From positions 16,649,798-16,713,797 of the forward strand of contig CM068590.1 in the NCBI GenBank assembly GCA_035048485.1: DNA of 64,000 nucleotides, read 5' to 3'. Below the pieces are notes generated by a model. That model did no database searches and had not been told where the DNA came from. It saw only the letters and a list, made by a program, of their open reading frames with translations. This DNA comes from Pteria penguin (Eukaryota > Mollusca > Bivalvia > Pterioida > Pteriidae). The position numbers were made by a program, and so were the translations under genes. Of this stretch, positions 36,696-48,663 are shown one piece after another; within the stretch, counting starts at the first letter, position 1, and each line of letters opens with the position of its first letter.

Positions 36696-37338
36696 TTAAA
36701 TGCAAAGTTTGCGCATTCGCAGTCCATAATTTACTCCAAATGTAGTTTAAAGTATTTACAGGTTGATTTTCCATCAGATCTTAACCCCTCACCGTTCCAG
36801 ATATGTTTCAATATAACAATTAGACCATACTTTATATACAGGCAAGCGAATATTCGCCGCCATTTTTAGAATTTGGCGGTCATCTTGAAAATACCAAAAT
36901 TTGCGTGGCACACGGTCTAATATGAACAAGTACATACTAAAGAAGTATCATGCCAAGTTTGTTGCTTGTATCATCAAAAGAACTATTTTGTCAGGTTCCC
37001 GCCCCACTATATTTCTGACAGGGTATTCGCCGATACTCTGTCAGCTTTTAAAAATATATGCATAGCAGCTCCTAAATGACCTGCAAGGGTTAGGGAATCA
37101 TTTATTTTTAAATACGCATTTTAACAGAAAATCGATTGGTGTTTCTGGTTTACTTTATGCCTTTACAGGCTTATGGTATCTATAGTAACGAAAAGTTATG
37201 ATATTCGTATATTGCGTTCTATCAGATGATTCTAAAGATAGAATACAGATCTCAACGAAATAACAAAATACAGTGCAAGATATTCTTAAATCAAAGGATT
37301 TGTTCAAGTATATCAAAGTCTAAGCACAAAAACTTTCA
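36696..37338. other. Non-coding interval upstream of the receptor exon
   Basis: AT-rich with one repeat-like phrase near 36840-36990 (GAATATTCGCCGCCATTTTT, then CATGCCAAGTTTGTTGCTTG). An acceptor-like AAAAACTTTCAG ends at 37339, ten bases before the preferred receptor start. No promoter can be assigned with confidence. Confidence 0.4.
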
Positions 37339-37348
37339 GGAAGGACTT

Positions 37349-38012
37349 ATGGAAAACGCAACAAATTATAGCCATTTCCAGCCTGAAAAGAAATTTATAA
37401 CTGTTCAGGTTTTCCTTATTTTTACGATACCTACTTCAATAGGATTCATTTACAGTTTGATGAGTATAATATTGCTATTTTCTATCAAACCAATGCGTAA
37501 AAGTGTCATCATGTCAATAGGAGTAATGACGTCTGCGGATCTGGTAGTGTACTTAACAAGCGTTATTGTAGTGACATTAAACACATTTAATTACGGAGTT
37601 GGGATATCATTTGGATGCCTAGTTTTGTACATGATTGCAGGACTTTTCAAGTCATATTCCTTATCAATAGCTATATATCTTTGCGTAGAGAGAGTAACTG
37701 CATTGTCGTCGAATCCTCGACTGTATCGTCTCCTAAATAAAAAACGGGGTCGCCATATCGCTCATATAAGCATTTTCTTGTTTGACGCTGTATTCTGCGG
37801 CGTTATGAATTTGAGATATGGAAGCAATACTACAGGCTACTGTTACTTTGTATCACTATATTCTGATGAAGAGATCACGGTGATGAGATTTTATGCCGTG
37901 ATTAAAATGGTTCTCATAATTACTATGACGATCATTGTGAGGATCATGCTTCGACAGAAAATGAAAAAGGTGAACAGTATTCCAAAACAGAATGATAAGA
38001 TAGAACACATTG
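37349..38012 (+). CDS. Seven-transmembrane receptor (GPCR, class A-like), exon 1: TM1-TM5
   Basis: The frame from ATG 37349 encodes residues 1-221 and the first base of codon 222. Hydrophobic spans fit TM1 (about 17-46), TM2 (52-76), TM3 (88-118), TM4 (136-155) and TM5 (179-201). C90 at the top of TM3 and C165 in the loop after TM4 could form the usual disulfide. The DRY position reads E114-R115-V116 inside LCVERVTAL. N-glycosylation sites are N3 (NAT) and N160 (NTT). The exon ends at ATTG|GTACGT, a strong donor, in phase 1; the frame would stop 20 bases later if unspliced. An in-frame upstream ATG exists at 37226, but the region before 37339 ends in an acceptor-like CTTTCAG, so translation from 37349 is preferred. 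It would act at the plasma membrane. The ligand is unknown. Confidence 0.8.
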
Positions 38013-38785
38013 GTACGTATAATAAATAATAATAAATAAAAGAATATACATGTACATACGTGTTGTATTCCCACTGTCGACAACTTATAACTCTTCATTG
38101 ATGTTATAGGCCGAAACGGTGTGAACGAAAAATAAAAGCTGGAGAAATGGCCCAGGGATTGTTAATACGAGTGTTCCTATACATACAGCAAATTTTATCA
38201 ATGGAAGAAAATAATCTGTGTAAGTTATTCAAATTTATTCATTAAAGAAGGTAATTTGAAATATCATTTTATTTAATATGGAGGAATATTCATAAATTTT
38301 TAAATATGTGTCCTTTGATTGTGCTGATTTTGCGGTGAGTGGGAAGGTAAACAGCTTAACCATACAAATTAATGACGTTTGTTACTTCAATTGACCGTCC
38401 TAAGTCGGCATCGTAACCACAGCACAATCGAATCTTTTTGTAATGTCTTTTTTCCGTGTATATTATATTATTATCATGTTTTGTGTGCATGTCCTTGGTA
38501 ATTTTTGTCATACAGCTTTGTCATATGTCTTCAGTTTTCTCTTTTAATCAGATAATTCGGACAATTCACTGATTCAAACAAAAACGAATTTACATAATGC
38601 TATTTTACGCCGAAAATCCGCGCTTCAAAGCCGACGAAATCTAAGAGGGGAAAACTAAATATATATTTTTGATGTCTTTTCTGGAGATCGTGTGGGATTC
38701 TGGCTAAATTATGAATACACCATTCAGCGTTGGTTTGTCCGCTAGAGTTATCTCCCTTTCTATACCTTAACATATCAAGTAATGA

Positions 38786-38866
38786 GATCAAAGAAAAAAG
38801 AGGAGTTACTGGCTCAGTTATGTGGCAGAAGTCACCGTGGAGCTATACAATACATGAATATATATA
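38786..38866 (-). repeat. Inverted copy of the 75-bp repeat at 35390-35468
   Basis: The reverse complement reads ATATTCATGTATTGTATAGC through TTTTTTCTTTGATC and matches 35390-35468 at all but a few positions. Confidence 0.7.
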
Positions 38867-39191
38867 ATACACTAGCACATATAACACATTACAAAAATTT
38901 TTGATTGTAGTGCAATATGAATATTTGAAAAGGCATAATTTTTTAATGAAAAATAATTAATTGACAGATAATGGCTCATATCACAGACACTACTTTATAT
39001 TTAATACATTAAATAAAATTGGTACCTTATCTAATCAGAAATAAAAACTTGCAGCAAGGTATTTAAAGAAATTGGGACATTTTTCCCAAAATATGTTTAT
39101 AATACAAAATGACATTTTCCCCCAAATAAAAAAATCTGGCCACTGAATATTTTATTTCATTGTTTTAATGTCAAGGGCATTTCGTAACCCA

Positions 39192-39444
39192 AGCCGGCGT
39201 GGCCTAGTGGTATTCGCGTCGGACACCTGATCGGAAGGCCGGGGCTCGAGTCCCGCTCTGGACATGCCGGTGTGCTGTAAAAACCGAGGCCCCGTGTCGT
39301 AGTATGTATGGCATGTTAAAGATCCCTCAGTGCTTCGGGTGGGTCCGTTGCAAAGGTCAAAATCTGTGTGCCCCGCATCAGGCAGATGTTGTCACCATAT
39401 ACGTGAAATATTCTTGGTTTGACGTAAAACAAAAATCAATCAAT
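39192..39444 (+). mobile_element. tRNA-derived SINE, family 2, copy c (in receptor intron)
   Basis: It begins AGCCGGCGTGGCCTAGTGG and has a changed box B (GGCTCGAGTCC). The body TAAAAACCGAGGCCCCGTG and the ATCAATCAATTA tail are the same as copy a. A short internal deletion is present after CATGCCGGTGTG. No clean target-site duplication was found, so this is an older copy. Confidence 0.9.
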
Positions 39445-39835
39445 TATTTCCTCACCTTTTATTGAACCAATAATCAATATATCATTCAATGTATCCAAGA
39501 GCAAAAATTACCTCAGTCTTACTCTACTCCTAGAACATTGAATTTTTAACAAGAAAACCGTAAGTTTCATTAACATTGACCTTGAAATATGACCTTGGGT
39601 TGAAGTCAAAACACATTTGGTTTGAGATAATTATTGATACATCTTAATTTCAATCAAAGGTATCAAGGATATTATATAGTTAACAAGATGTGTTGATGAA
39701 ACATGGATGCACTATATACTTCATGCATGCATTTGTGCTGCATAAAGTAAATCAACTCGCTAGTCTGATGCTTACGTACATGTACGTACGCCGGTTAATG
39801 AAACACATAAACTTACACCATTGCCATAAGATGTA

Positions 39836-40945
39836 GTTAGTAAAACGGAAGCTGCAAATTCAAATATATAGTAATAAGCCACGAAAAAACTTATTTTGTT
39901 AGGGAAAATTCTGATTCCAAAAATAAATACACAGAAACAGCTGTCATCCAGATGTTGAACTTTCTTATCGATAACATTTTTGTGGTGTTTGGAGGTAAGG
40001 TTTTTCAACAAATTGTCAGCATTCCAATGGGCACTAACTGTGCTCCGCTTCTGGCTGACATATTCCTTTACTCATACGAAGCTGAATTCATTCAGTCTTT
40101 GCTTTCGCAAGGAAAAAAAAAACAATTGGCTCTTGGCTTCAATTTTACTTACAGATATATAGATGATTTGTTTTCAATTAATAATCCTTCATTCGCGGAT
40201 TACCTTAGCATCATCTATCCAAGTGAACTGGAGGTCAAAGAAACCACAGAAAGTAGTAATTCTACTTCGTATTTAGATATTATGTTGTCTTTCGACATTA
40301 ATGGTCAATTGAACACCTCACTTTATGACAAACGTGACGATTTCAATTTGGCTATCACAAACTTTACTTTCATAAGTAGCAACATTCCATCCTCGCCCGC
40401 ATACGGCGTATTCATATCTCAGTTAATACGTTATTCCAGAGCATGTTCAAATTACAATGACTTTATTCTGATGGCTAGGCGACTTTCAGTTAAGCTGCTC
40501 AACCAGGGTTATATATGTGCTAGACTAGCAACGTCACTGAAGAAGTTCTACGGTCGTTACGAGACTCATTACTCCAAATGATATCTCGTTATGCAGACTT
40601 TTAAATGATATTCTGGACTGAGACCGATTCCGATCATTTTACAGATTTGACACCTATACTAGAAGGTTACCTACTTTGACTTATCCATATATAAATACAT
40701 AAGGAATTTACACGATTTGATTCTTTCTACTGGGTATATGTGACGGGTGTTGCTAGCAAGCAGGAGATGCTCACTTTCCCCGGGCACCTGATCTCACTCC
40801 ATCACAGGGGTTCACATATGCTCTTCAAGTAGACATATTTTGTTATTTTCCATTTGTTTTTCATTTTCACTGATTTTGTATGTCCTCTGGTTTCATGATT
40901 TTTGGACTTGTGGTTCGGATTTATCCATCACCTTTACATTTATAC
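39836..40945 (+). mobile_element. Penelope-like (Naiad-type) element, 5'-truncated copy (in receptor intron)
   Basis: The copy begins in the middle of the RT. Its left edge matches the minus-strand copy at about 58435 (AAAACGGAAGCTGCAAATTC here). The frame 39952-40581 encodes 209 residues with KVFQQIVSIPMGTNCAPLL, FLYSYEAEFIQSLL and YRYIDDLFSI, then SSPAYGVFISQLIRYSRAC and FYGRYET near the end. One extra codon is visible in a poly-A stretch (GKKKQ versus GKKQ). The 3' UTR (GTGACGGGTGTTGC to CATCACCTTTAC) is shared with the other copy, so the two belong to one family. No GIY-YIG domain follows the RT. Confidence 0.88.
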
Positions 40946-42787
40946 ATGTTGATGAAATGGGCTCCAATATCGCATCTGTAGCACAATCATGTACTTATAT
41001 ATGTCTGTTGCATCATAACGGAAATACGGTAACACGTAACAATTTAATATTTAGATAGCACGTGACTTGATCACGAGACGTCTTGCAACCGCTACCTTCA
41101 TGCAACGAATACACCCGAAACATGGCTAGAACATTTACGTGCCGACGACACTCGAGGCATGGACCTTCGTTACTACTGCCGATTGAAAGTGCATGCTGTC
41201 TGAAAATTTAATCGACATCAACTCAGTCTTTGTTGTGCGTCCTGATTACCTATTACAGACAAATGGAAGCACACAGATGGCAACCTTTTTTAGACCATTT
41301 CCTTTTTGATGATTTTCTCTAAGGTCATCATGACAATACCCCTGCCCATTGGCATTCCTCTGTGCAGAACAAAGACCCATTTGCCAAATGTGCATGAACC
41401 CATGCTGATCTCATGCAATCATATATGGATAATTTGGAGGTGTCCAATAGCGTACACATACATGGCCATTGAAACCTCCACGACGACAGATAATGAATGT
41501 AAAGAGTTAACAGATGTTTAATGAAAACGTTTATGTGAGTAGTGCAGTCTTTTCGTATGCATCCAATTAAATAACTTTAAAAAGAGCGATTCTCGGAAAA
41601 AAAAATTCAAAGAATATCTAGGGATGTTCAAATGATTATTTCAGATTTTTTTTCATTTTGATTAGGTTTCGGTTTACACAAAGCTTATATTAAAAGTTTA
41701 GTATATTTTCTTTATTATACACTTTGGTTGCCATGGTAACGAAGTGGCTATTCGATCGACATAAATTAGGGGCATATATGGTGCAAAATTAGTAAAGTTT
41801 TTTTACCTTAATATGAATTTCTCTTTTTATCTGTGGAATATTTTATGCGATTTTTTAAAAATATAATCCTTAAAGTTTTATTTGGGCAAAAATTTCCAGA
41901 GATTTTATTATTCTATATTTGTTAGATGTAAGGGTAAAAGAGTGCTTTTTAGTCTATATTTCACAGTTCATAAAAATGTCCGTATTTACGAAGATTCTGC
42001 AAAATTATGCAGGCATTCAAACCCATACCAATACTTTATTCTAATTGTTTTATTTTTCGAATATATCATTTAAATCATTCAAAGATGTTATTTTACGTAA
42101 CAAAATAAAATGAATTTTAGAATCGTTACTATATCAACAAAATATTTTTTTAAATAATTTGCAACACATAAACTACTTTGAAATGATTAAAAATTTTCAC
42201 TCAAAAACAAATCTGAATTTGAAAAAAAAAATCAACTTTTTCATATTTTCACAATTTTCAAGCTGTTACCATGGTAATATGGTACATAGTTACAAATGTA
42301 TATTCTACTTTTCATTTTTAAAATAATTATAATTATCAATTTTCAAAAAAAAAAATTCTTTTAAGGATAATAAATGTTACAAGTTTGTTTTGTAGCTGTG
42401 GTAACTCACATTGTTGTTACGCTAACTTATATTGGTAATCAATAACAATATCAAAAATTTAAAAACATACATCTTTTTGTATGAGAACAATTTTGTCTCA
42501 TACATATAAAAACTTTCCCACATTTACCCCTAAATAGAATTTAGAAATGCTTATTAAAGAGGTCGATTATATCAGTCTGATAATTTCTTCAGCTCTATTC
42601 CTTTCACATAAATAAAGATGGTAGATTTCTCTTTTAATTTTTGAATTATGTTAAATGACCATGAAAATACAATGGTTTAGAAATTAGAGTGGATTTATTT
42701 ATCGATGCAAATTTAAAAATATACTAAATTATGTTAATACAAAAATTACTTTATGAAAAGCGCTTTATTTGAATAGAGATTCTATAT

Positions 42788-43180
42788 GCCCGTCTTCAGA
42801 CGGGGTATATTATGTTATGGCGTTGTTTGTTCAGTAAATGTTTTCCAGGCCATAACTTTTTACCCCTTGCATAGGTTTGAATAATATGTCATAGATTTAT
42901 TGCCTAGGACACAAGGGTCATATCTGCAAGGTCACAATGACATTCTTGTCAGGATCATAATTTTTGATTCATTGATGGATTAAAATAACATATCACAGAA
43001 TTGTTGCCCAAACCCAAGGGTGTGTCATGACTCTATCATATCGGCAAGAAGAAAGGCATAGCATATGATGGGTTACTCTTTGTCAGGATCATAAGTTTTA
43101 CCTCTTGACACTATTATATGGATTTGAATAATATTTCACAGAATTGTTGCCGAGGACCCAAGGGTGTGTCATGACCTTGA
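42788..43180. repeat. Degenerate tandem repeat, three diverged units
   Basis: The phrases AATAATATGTCATAGA / AATAACATATCACAGA / AATAATATTTCACAGA recur at about 42889, 42985 and 43128. Each is followed by TTGCC(T/C/G)A and then ACAAGGGT or CCAAGGGTGTGTCATGAC. The block starts with a small hairpin, CCCGTCTTCAGACGGG. It resembles the repeat class at 23653 and 30421. Confidence 0.65.
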
Positions 43181-44415
43181 ACCAATTTAATTTATCCTTT
43201 GACAAAAGCATTCCTTTCATTCATTCTGACTAAAATACAGCAATAAAGTGCATAATCATAATGAAAATATTTATGAAATGCTTTCTGCATAAAAATAGCA
43301 TATTCCACAAGTAGGTCAAAAACGAATAAAATATTATCAGTCAGACTGGAATCCAGAATAACAACACTTTTTCACACATTCTTATCTCTCTGATGCATTT
43401 ACTTTGTCTCTGTATGCAGCAGTTCTGAAAAAAAAACTTTGTCTGACAAGGGTATCGTCTAAGACTTACTTTTGGCTATGGCGTTGACAGATCCAGAAGA
43501 AAGATAAGAGTACTTGTAGGGACCTATAGTATTTTATTCCTATTCAGTTTTATCAAAATTCAATAAATTGTACACTTTGAAAATATATATAAAAAAAATA
43601 CCTCCATTACACCTTTTTAGCAATCCCAAAAAACCTTGAAAATGTAAACCAAAACATCATTCCTTCACTATATTCTGGATCACCTAAACAATTAAGTGCT
43701 TTAAAAATCAACCATACTGGCAAACTGAAAATACTGATGAAAACCATGCTATTTTACATAAAGATGTTAAAAGTCCGAAAAGATATCAGAAACATGTTAA
43801 AATTATCTATCCAATGTCAACGAAATGAACAAACTTGAAACAAACATCCTTCTAGATCACACAGATGTCATTTGTTTTATCATCCAAACAGTGATTCTGG
43901 AAAAGAAGAATTTCAAAGAGGCACCCCCAAAGACCTAATATTCGCCATGGTTCCCCCACCTGTCTTTCAGCTCAGGTGATCTAAAAACCAGAGTGAACAA
44001 AAATGTTACCTCTCATATGTTTGACCCTAAATGTGAGACCTGGACACGGAGAATGAGCTAGATCTCTTTTAGATTTTGAAACTCATTGTAACAGACCTTC
44101 TCTGCAAGTTTGGTCGATAAGAAAGGTATACTCAATAATGTGAAAGTGTTACCACCAGACGGGCAAACAGACAAAGAGCGGACAGTGATCCCTATATGTC
44201 AATTTCTTTGTTTCGCAGACAACATTATACTATTTCTTTACGATGAACCCATAATAATCTTCTTAACGTGTTTTTCCAACAAGAAAATATTAGTAAGGTA
44301 AACCATCTAAAATTATATATTTCTTAGGTCTCATATTAATGACATAAAACTTCTTATGATGTAATAAGTAGTCCTCCAAAGGGAAGTAAAATATACTAAA
44401 AGAAATAATACAAAC

Positions 44416-44637
44416 ACTCTTTGTCGCAAATTTTCGGCCTCCTGACCTTTATCAAGCAATAGTACAGTAGATCTACGTAACATCCATCTGCACATGTCTA
44501 ATATATATTATAATATTATAATAATATATATTACATAATATATTAGACATGTAAAGATGGATGTTACGTAGATCTACCGTACTATTCTAACTATTGCTTG
44601 ATAAAGGTCAGGAGGCCGAAAATTTGCGGCAAAGAGT
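44416..44637. repeat. 220-bp palindrome with ~100-bp arms
   Basis: The left arm (44416-44510) contains GCAAATTTTCGGCCTCCTGA, CCTTTATCAAGCAATAGT and GATCTACGTAACATCCATCT. The right arm (44529-44637) is its reverse complement with a 9-base insertion (TTAGAATAG type) and about four substitutions. The centre is an AT-rich loop of TAATAT words. A transcript would fold into one very long hairpin. Probably a foldback/MITE-like element or an inverted duplication. Confidence 0.92.
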
Positions 44638-46063
44638 ATATACATATGATTCCTAGTTTTCTACAGTTTGGTCTTTGTATATATTTGGCATACATAAAAG
44701 TTAACCATGTTTAAAGAACTCGATTTTCAGTCTCTATTTTGTTTTCCTCTCTAATATTCAACTCTCAATTGAATCCTGAAGGAAAATGGATATATGAAAA
44801 TGAATTGAATAAAAAGATGTATTTCCTCAGCTTTATATCCGAGTGAAAACTCACAGACACTCCAGGCATAACATGCAATGCTATCAGCTGATTACATTCA
44901 TTGAGATTAAATAATGATACTGGAGTTAAGCAGATAATTTCATTTGACAGAAGTAAAATATACATTTCCAATATTTAGCAAAAAAACGAGTTTTCATGCC
45001 TTTGGCTTATTGAAAAGTCATCATATATACTAGACTCCCATTCTGAAATCAAAACTGCTTTATATCTTTGAATGAAATGAAGCAAGCATTAGTAAAATAT
45101 TATTACATTTTATTCTGTTATCTTTAACCTAGTATCGCATAGTTTATTTACCTTTTATTAGACAACAAACCAATGAGAATTCTTGTAACCCTGTCGATAT
45201 TATCTGCTAATATTAATCAACAATCATTAAATAACCTTTCCAATCATAGGTGTACTAAAGACAGTCTGTGTAATTATGTTTGGTTTTCGTTGGTTTTTAT
45301 GGGGGTTTTATTTTATTTTATTTTTTTTTTCTATCTTATTTTATTCATTGTGATTACTTTTTTTTCATTTGCATAGGTGATAATTGCTCAATACGTATGA
45401 GAGCTGATTTTCATTATCTGTGACAGATCCTATGGAATCGTTTGCGATGTATAGATATCTCCTTAAATCAAGAAAAGTGTATAATTCCGTAATTATTGTA
45501 ATATAACTTTTCCTCGAAAATTTTTGATAACTTATTACTACATATGCATGTATATATCTTCTATATAATCATGAGTCATTACCTAAAGACACTCATAATA
45601 CCGAAACATGTAACGAAATGGAGTAAAGGATATAAAGCCTTAAGGGTTGGGGGTTTTTTTTGTACTTTTTGAATTTGTATTTCTTTACATTGGATGTTAC
45701 AATTATTTGTATATATTAATTGATTTATTCTTTTATCCTTTGTCTATTTATATACTGCACTTTGTCGTTCGCTAGTAAATCTGAATGAGGTTCTGACATT
45801 TACTTTTTGTATATCTTAAGTAAATGCATTAACTGTATATTGCATATTGGTTTTCTTAATGAAATTAATGTCTCACTAGTGAATCCGAATAGAGATTCTC
45901 GCAAAGTGGGATGTAATGTTGCAGTAGGTGTTGAGGCACAAACATGTTTGGGTCGTTGTTTTTGTGTTATTCATCGGACAGTTTCCACAATTTAAATGAA
46001 ATGCTTTTATCGGGAAGTTATAGAAACATCCAAATCCAAATTACATCATCATTTTTATTTTAG

Positions 46064-46662
46064 GTGGTATTCCAAAAGAAGGCACACTTCAAGAAAACCA
46101 TATTGAACCAAAGCCGTCTACATCATGGGAGCCGCAACCATCATGCAGCTACAATTCAGCTGAGCGGTTGCCAAAAAAGTCGATGGTGATATTTGTCAAA
46201 CCTTATGTTATCCCAGTCAAGATGAACATAGACGAAAGGACACATATCGAAACTACAGAACTGTCGGTGGACAGCAAGGCGGTTGCCAGATTTGGTCTCG
46301 AATGTGACGTTCAAAAAAGCAAGGCAAGATGTACAACTATTCCATGTTCAAATAATAAAAATGTCAAAACCTCAAATGCAAGAGATATGAAACGAATGAG
46401 CTTGCCATTCTGGATGAAAACCTCTTACCAGACCGTGTCAATGTTTCTTATAGCTTATATTATCATCTACCTTCCTTGTATGGTATATATGTTCCTTTCA
46501 CTCGGTATAGGGCCGCATATTGAAAATAATATTACTCGTGCTCTCAATTTTTTAACTCCCTGTCTCCACTCAGTAGTAGCCTCCGTAATTTATATAACCC
46601 GATTGAAGGACTTGGCTAACAGATTTAGATGTCTTTGTAATCATTTAGCTTCTTCACAGTAA
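46064..46662 (+). CDS. Seven-transmembrane receptor (GPCR, class A-like), exon 2: loop 3, TM6, TM7, tail
   Basis: The exon follows acceptor ATTTTTATTTTAG. Its first two bases complete codon 222, after which the frame runs open to TAA at 46660-46662, giving a predicted total of 420 residues with exon 1. It encodes a long intracellular loop 3 (about 202-342), then TM6 (343-369, with YLPC at 357-360 in place of CWxP) and TM7 (377-401), where NPxxY is replaced by the non-canonical ASVIY. A short Cys-containing tail (RFRCLCNH) follows and may be palmitoylated. With exon 1 this makes a full seven-helix protein, which strongly supports the join. A candidate AATAAA poly(A) signal lies near 47174. The subfamily and ligand are not recognised. 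Confidence 0.8.
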
Positions 46663-46684
46663 ACTCTGTACAGTTGGTTGCAGT

Positions 46685-47395
46685 CCCAACCTTACCTAAA
46701 GTGCACCTCAAGTTCACTTTATGACTGCTTTGTAAGTTTACTTGATTCCACGTATACTCGAAGTGCATTTTAAGTTTAGTTTACTTTCTATAAACATGTA
46801 TATGTATACCGCTTCACTTCACTTGATGTAACCGGAGTAGTTTCTTATATTTGACAAAAAAGCACCTATTGTAAAGTCGTTTTGTATATTAGTGTATATA
46901 AGGAATAGGATAATTTCATTACGTGGAAGTGGTCATGCGATCATTGAGATTAGACGGTACTGTATAACAAAACAAATACATGTAACAACAATAATCATTA
47001 CAAGGTTAAGAAGAAAACAGATATCCGCCAAGTACTGTCGAAACCTCCGATAAAATATCTTCGGAATATCAACGTAATATCAATAAGGCAAAATTGTAAA
47101 TTGTTTCTAAATGTTTACTATATTTTTTCTATTCAAACACATTTTTTATAAAATATGTCATTGTATATCATAAAATAAATATTTCTATCGTTTTATCAGA
47201 ACTGGATAATTTTATTTACTGAATATAAAAAGTAAACATGATGCTACGAGACAATAAACGGAATTACTTTAAAGTAAACTGGACATCAAGTGCACTTGAA
47301 TATACTTTATGACTGGTTTTCAGGACAAGAAAATTAAACCTGAAGTGCAGTTCTCAAGTGCACTTGAATGTAAAGTTAGAACTGCACCCAAATGA
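46685..47395. repeat. Possible foldback/MITE in the receptor 3' UTR region
   Basis: The left end has TGCAGTCCCAACCTTACC, then AGTGCACCTCAAG and AGTTTAGTTTACTTT. The right end, reversed, has TGCAGTTCTAACTTTACA, AAGTGCACTTGAG and AGTTTACTTTAAAG. The inverted ends match at about three quarters of positions by eye around an AT-rich core. AAGTGCACTT palindromes recur in it. No target-site duplication was found. The core includes the candidate poly(A) signal of the receptor gene. Confidence 0.45.
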
Positions 47396-48331
47396 AGATT
47401 TGTAACGATTGAGATTACTTCAACTACATGCCATCAGCCGTAGCTCAATACAATAATGTTTCTATATTTCATCATCATCATCATAATCGGCTTCTTCTTC
47501 ATATAATATATTATTAGTAGTAGTGTCATTATGAAAACCAACAGGTAAATCCATTCTCAGAGAGGGAGGGCTGAGCATCTCCTGCTTGCACGCAACACCT
47601 GTCGAAAATTCCTGTAGAAATCTGTCTCCTTCGGCAAATATATATGAGGGAAGATGTAATACGAAAAGCATTTACGTTTATAAAGAAGACAAATTAATAC
47701 AATATTTTATGATGTATATCATAATTACATACAGAAGCAAAAACGGAATGTAACGTAAGGATTCTGTGTGACACTAAAAAATTTACATATGTCATCAATG
47801 CAATAACGTTTGTTTATTGATTCATTAATATTTATCTATCTGTATCATTTCAGTTATTTATTAAATAAAGCTTGCTTCTTGTTTTTGATTAGTTAAATGC
47901 CTAATGTTAGCTATGGCCCAGAAAGTCGAAGGGTGCGTTACTCAGACAGTATGTAGCACCTACAGCACAGTTGACGACTGACCTAGGATATAACTCACAC
48001 TCGGTTGGAGAGACATTAAAAGTTTGTCTTAACCGAGTAGAAAAAAATATTGGTATGTTTTATTTTACTTCATTCGATATCGAACTTACGATGGACCTAC
48101 GTCCACAGGGTAATTCGAATGAATACAGAACATAAACCCCAAAGACTATAAGAACCCGTGGAGATAGCCAAGGTATTGGAACAAACAGCTAGACTTTGGT
48201 TTAGCAGCATCATTTTATCAACCAATACAGTGATGAATGGCTGAACTATTTAAATAATGTATTATATACCACATACAAGTACGGTTTAACACTGCTGAGT
48301 TTTTACTCATTCAAACGAGGGGTCCATTGTT
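47396..48331. other. Non-coding, no gene recognised
   Basis: A (CAT)n/(ATA)n patch at 47470-47520 creates a short acidic frame on the minus strand (47462-47671). Nothing else stands out. Confidence 0.5.
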
Positions 48332-48488
48332 ACTATAAATATAGAACATACATACCTTTTAATTTTGTGCACCAGATGCGCATTTCGACAACTTGTGTCT
48401 CTTCGGTGATGCTCGTGGCCGAATGATTAGAATTCTCATAATATATAAATATTTGAATAGCAGTGTTGAAACCAAAATGCCGAAAAGT
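48332..48488 (-). repeat. Dispersed repeat, inverted copy of 15120-15283
   Basis: On the minus strand it reads CATTCGGCCACGAGCATCAC and TTGTCGAAATGCGCATCTGG. It aligns with 15120-15283 along the full length at about 85%. Confidence 0.8.
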
Positions 48489-48663
48489 GAACAAAAGATC
48501 TATCTACGAACAGAGCTATGCATGAGGGGGATAATTTTAGAATGATTTACTTAATTTGATGATTATAATATGTTATTATGTTTGTTTGATTTAAGTGTTA
48601 CTCTAATGCATTTTGTTTGTAACGCGATTTCACTGGCTGTTCGCTTTAAGAACTGCGAGGATA

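Larger units (their letters stand above)
38013..46063 (+). other. Intron of the 7TM receptor gene (8,051 bp)
   Basis: Donor GTACGT at 38013 and acceptor TTTTTATTTTAG ending 46063 are both canonical and in matching phase. The intron holds an inverted 75-bp repeat copy (38786-38866), a SINE (39192-39444), a Penelope-like copy (39836-40945), degenerate repeats (42788-43180) and a large palindrome (44416-44637). The rest (for example 41100-42780, 43200-44400 and 44640-46060) is AT-rich with A/T runs and no gene that I can see. Confidence 0.75.
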
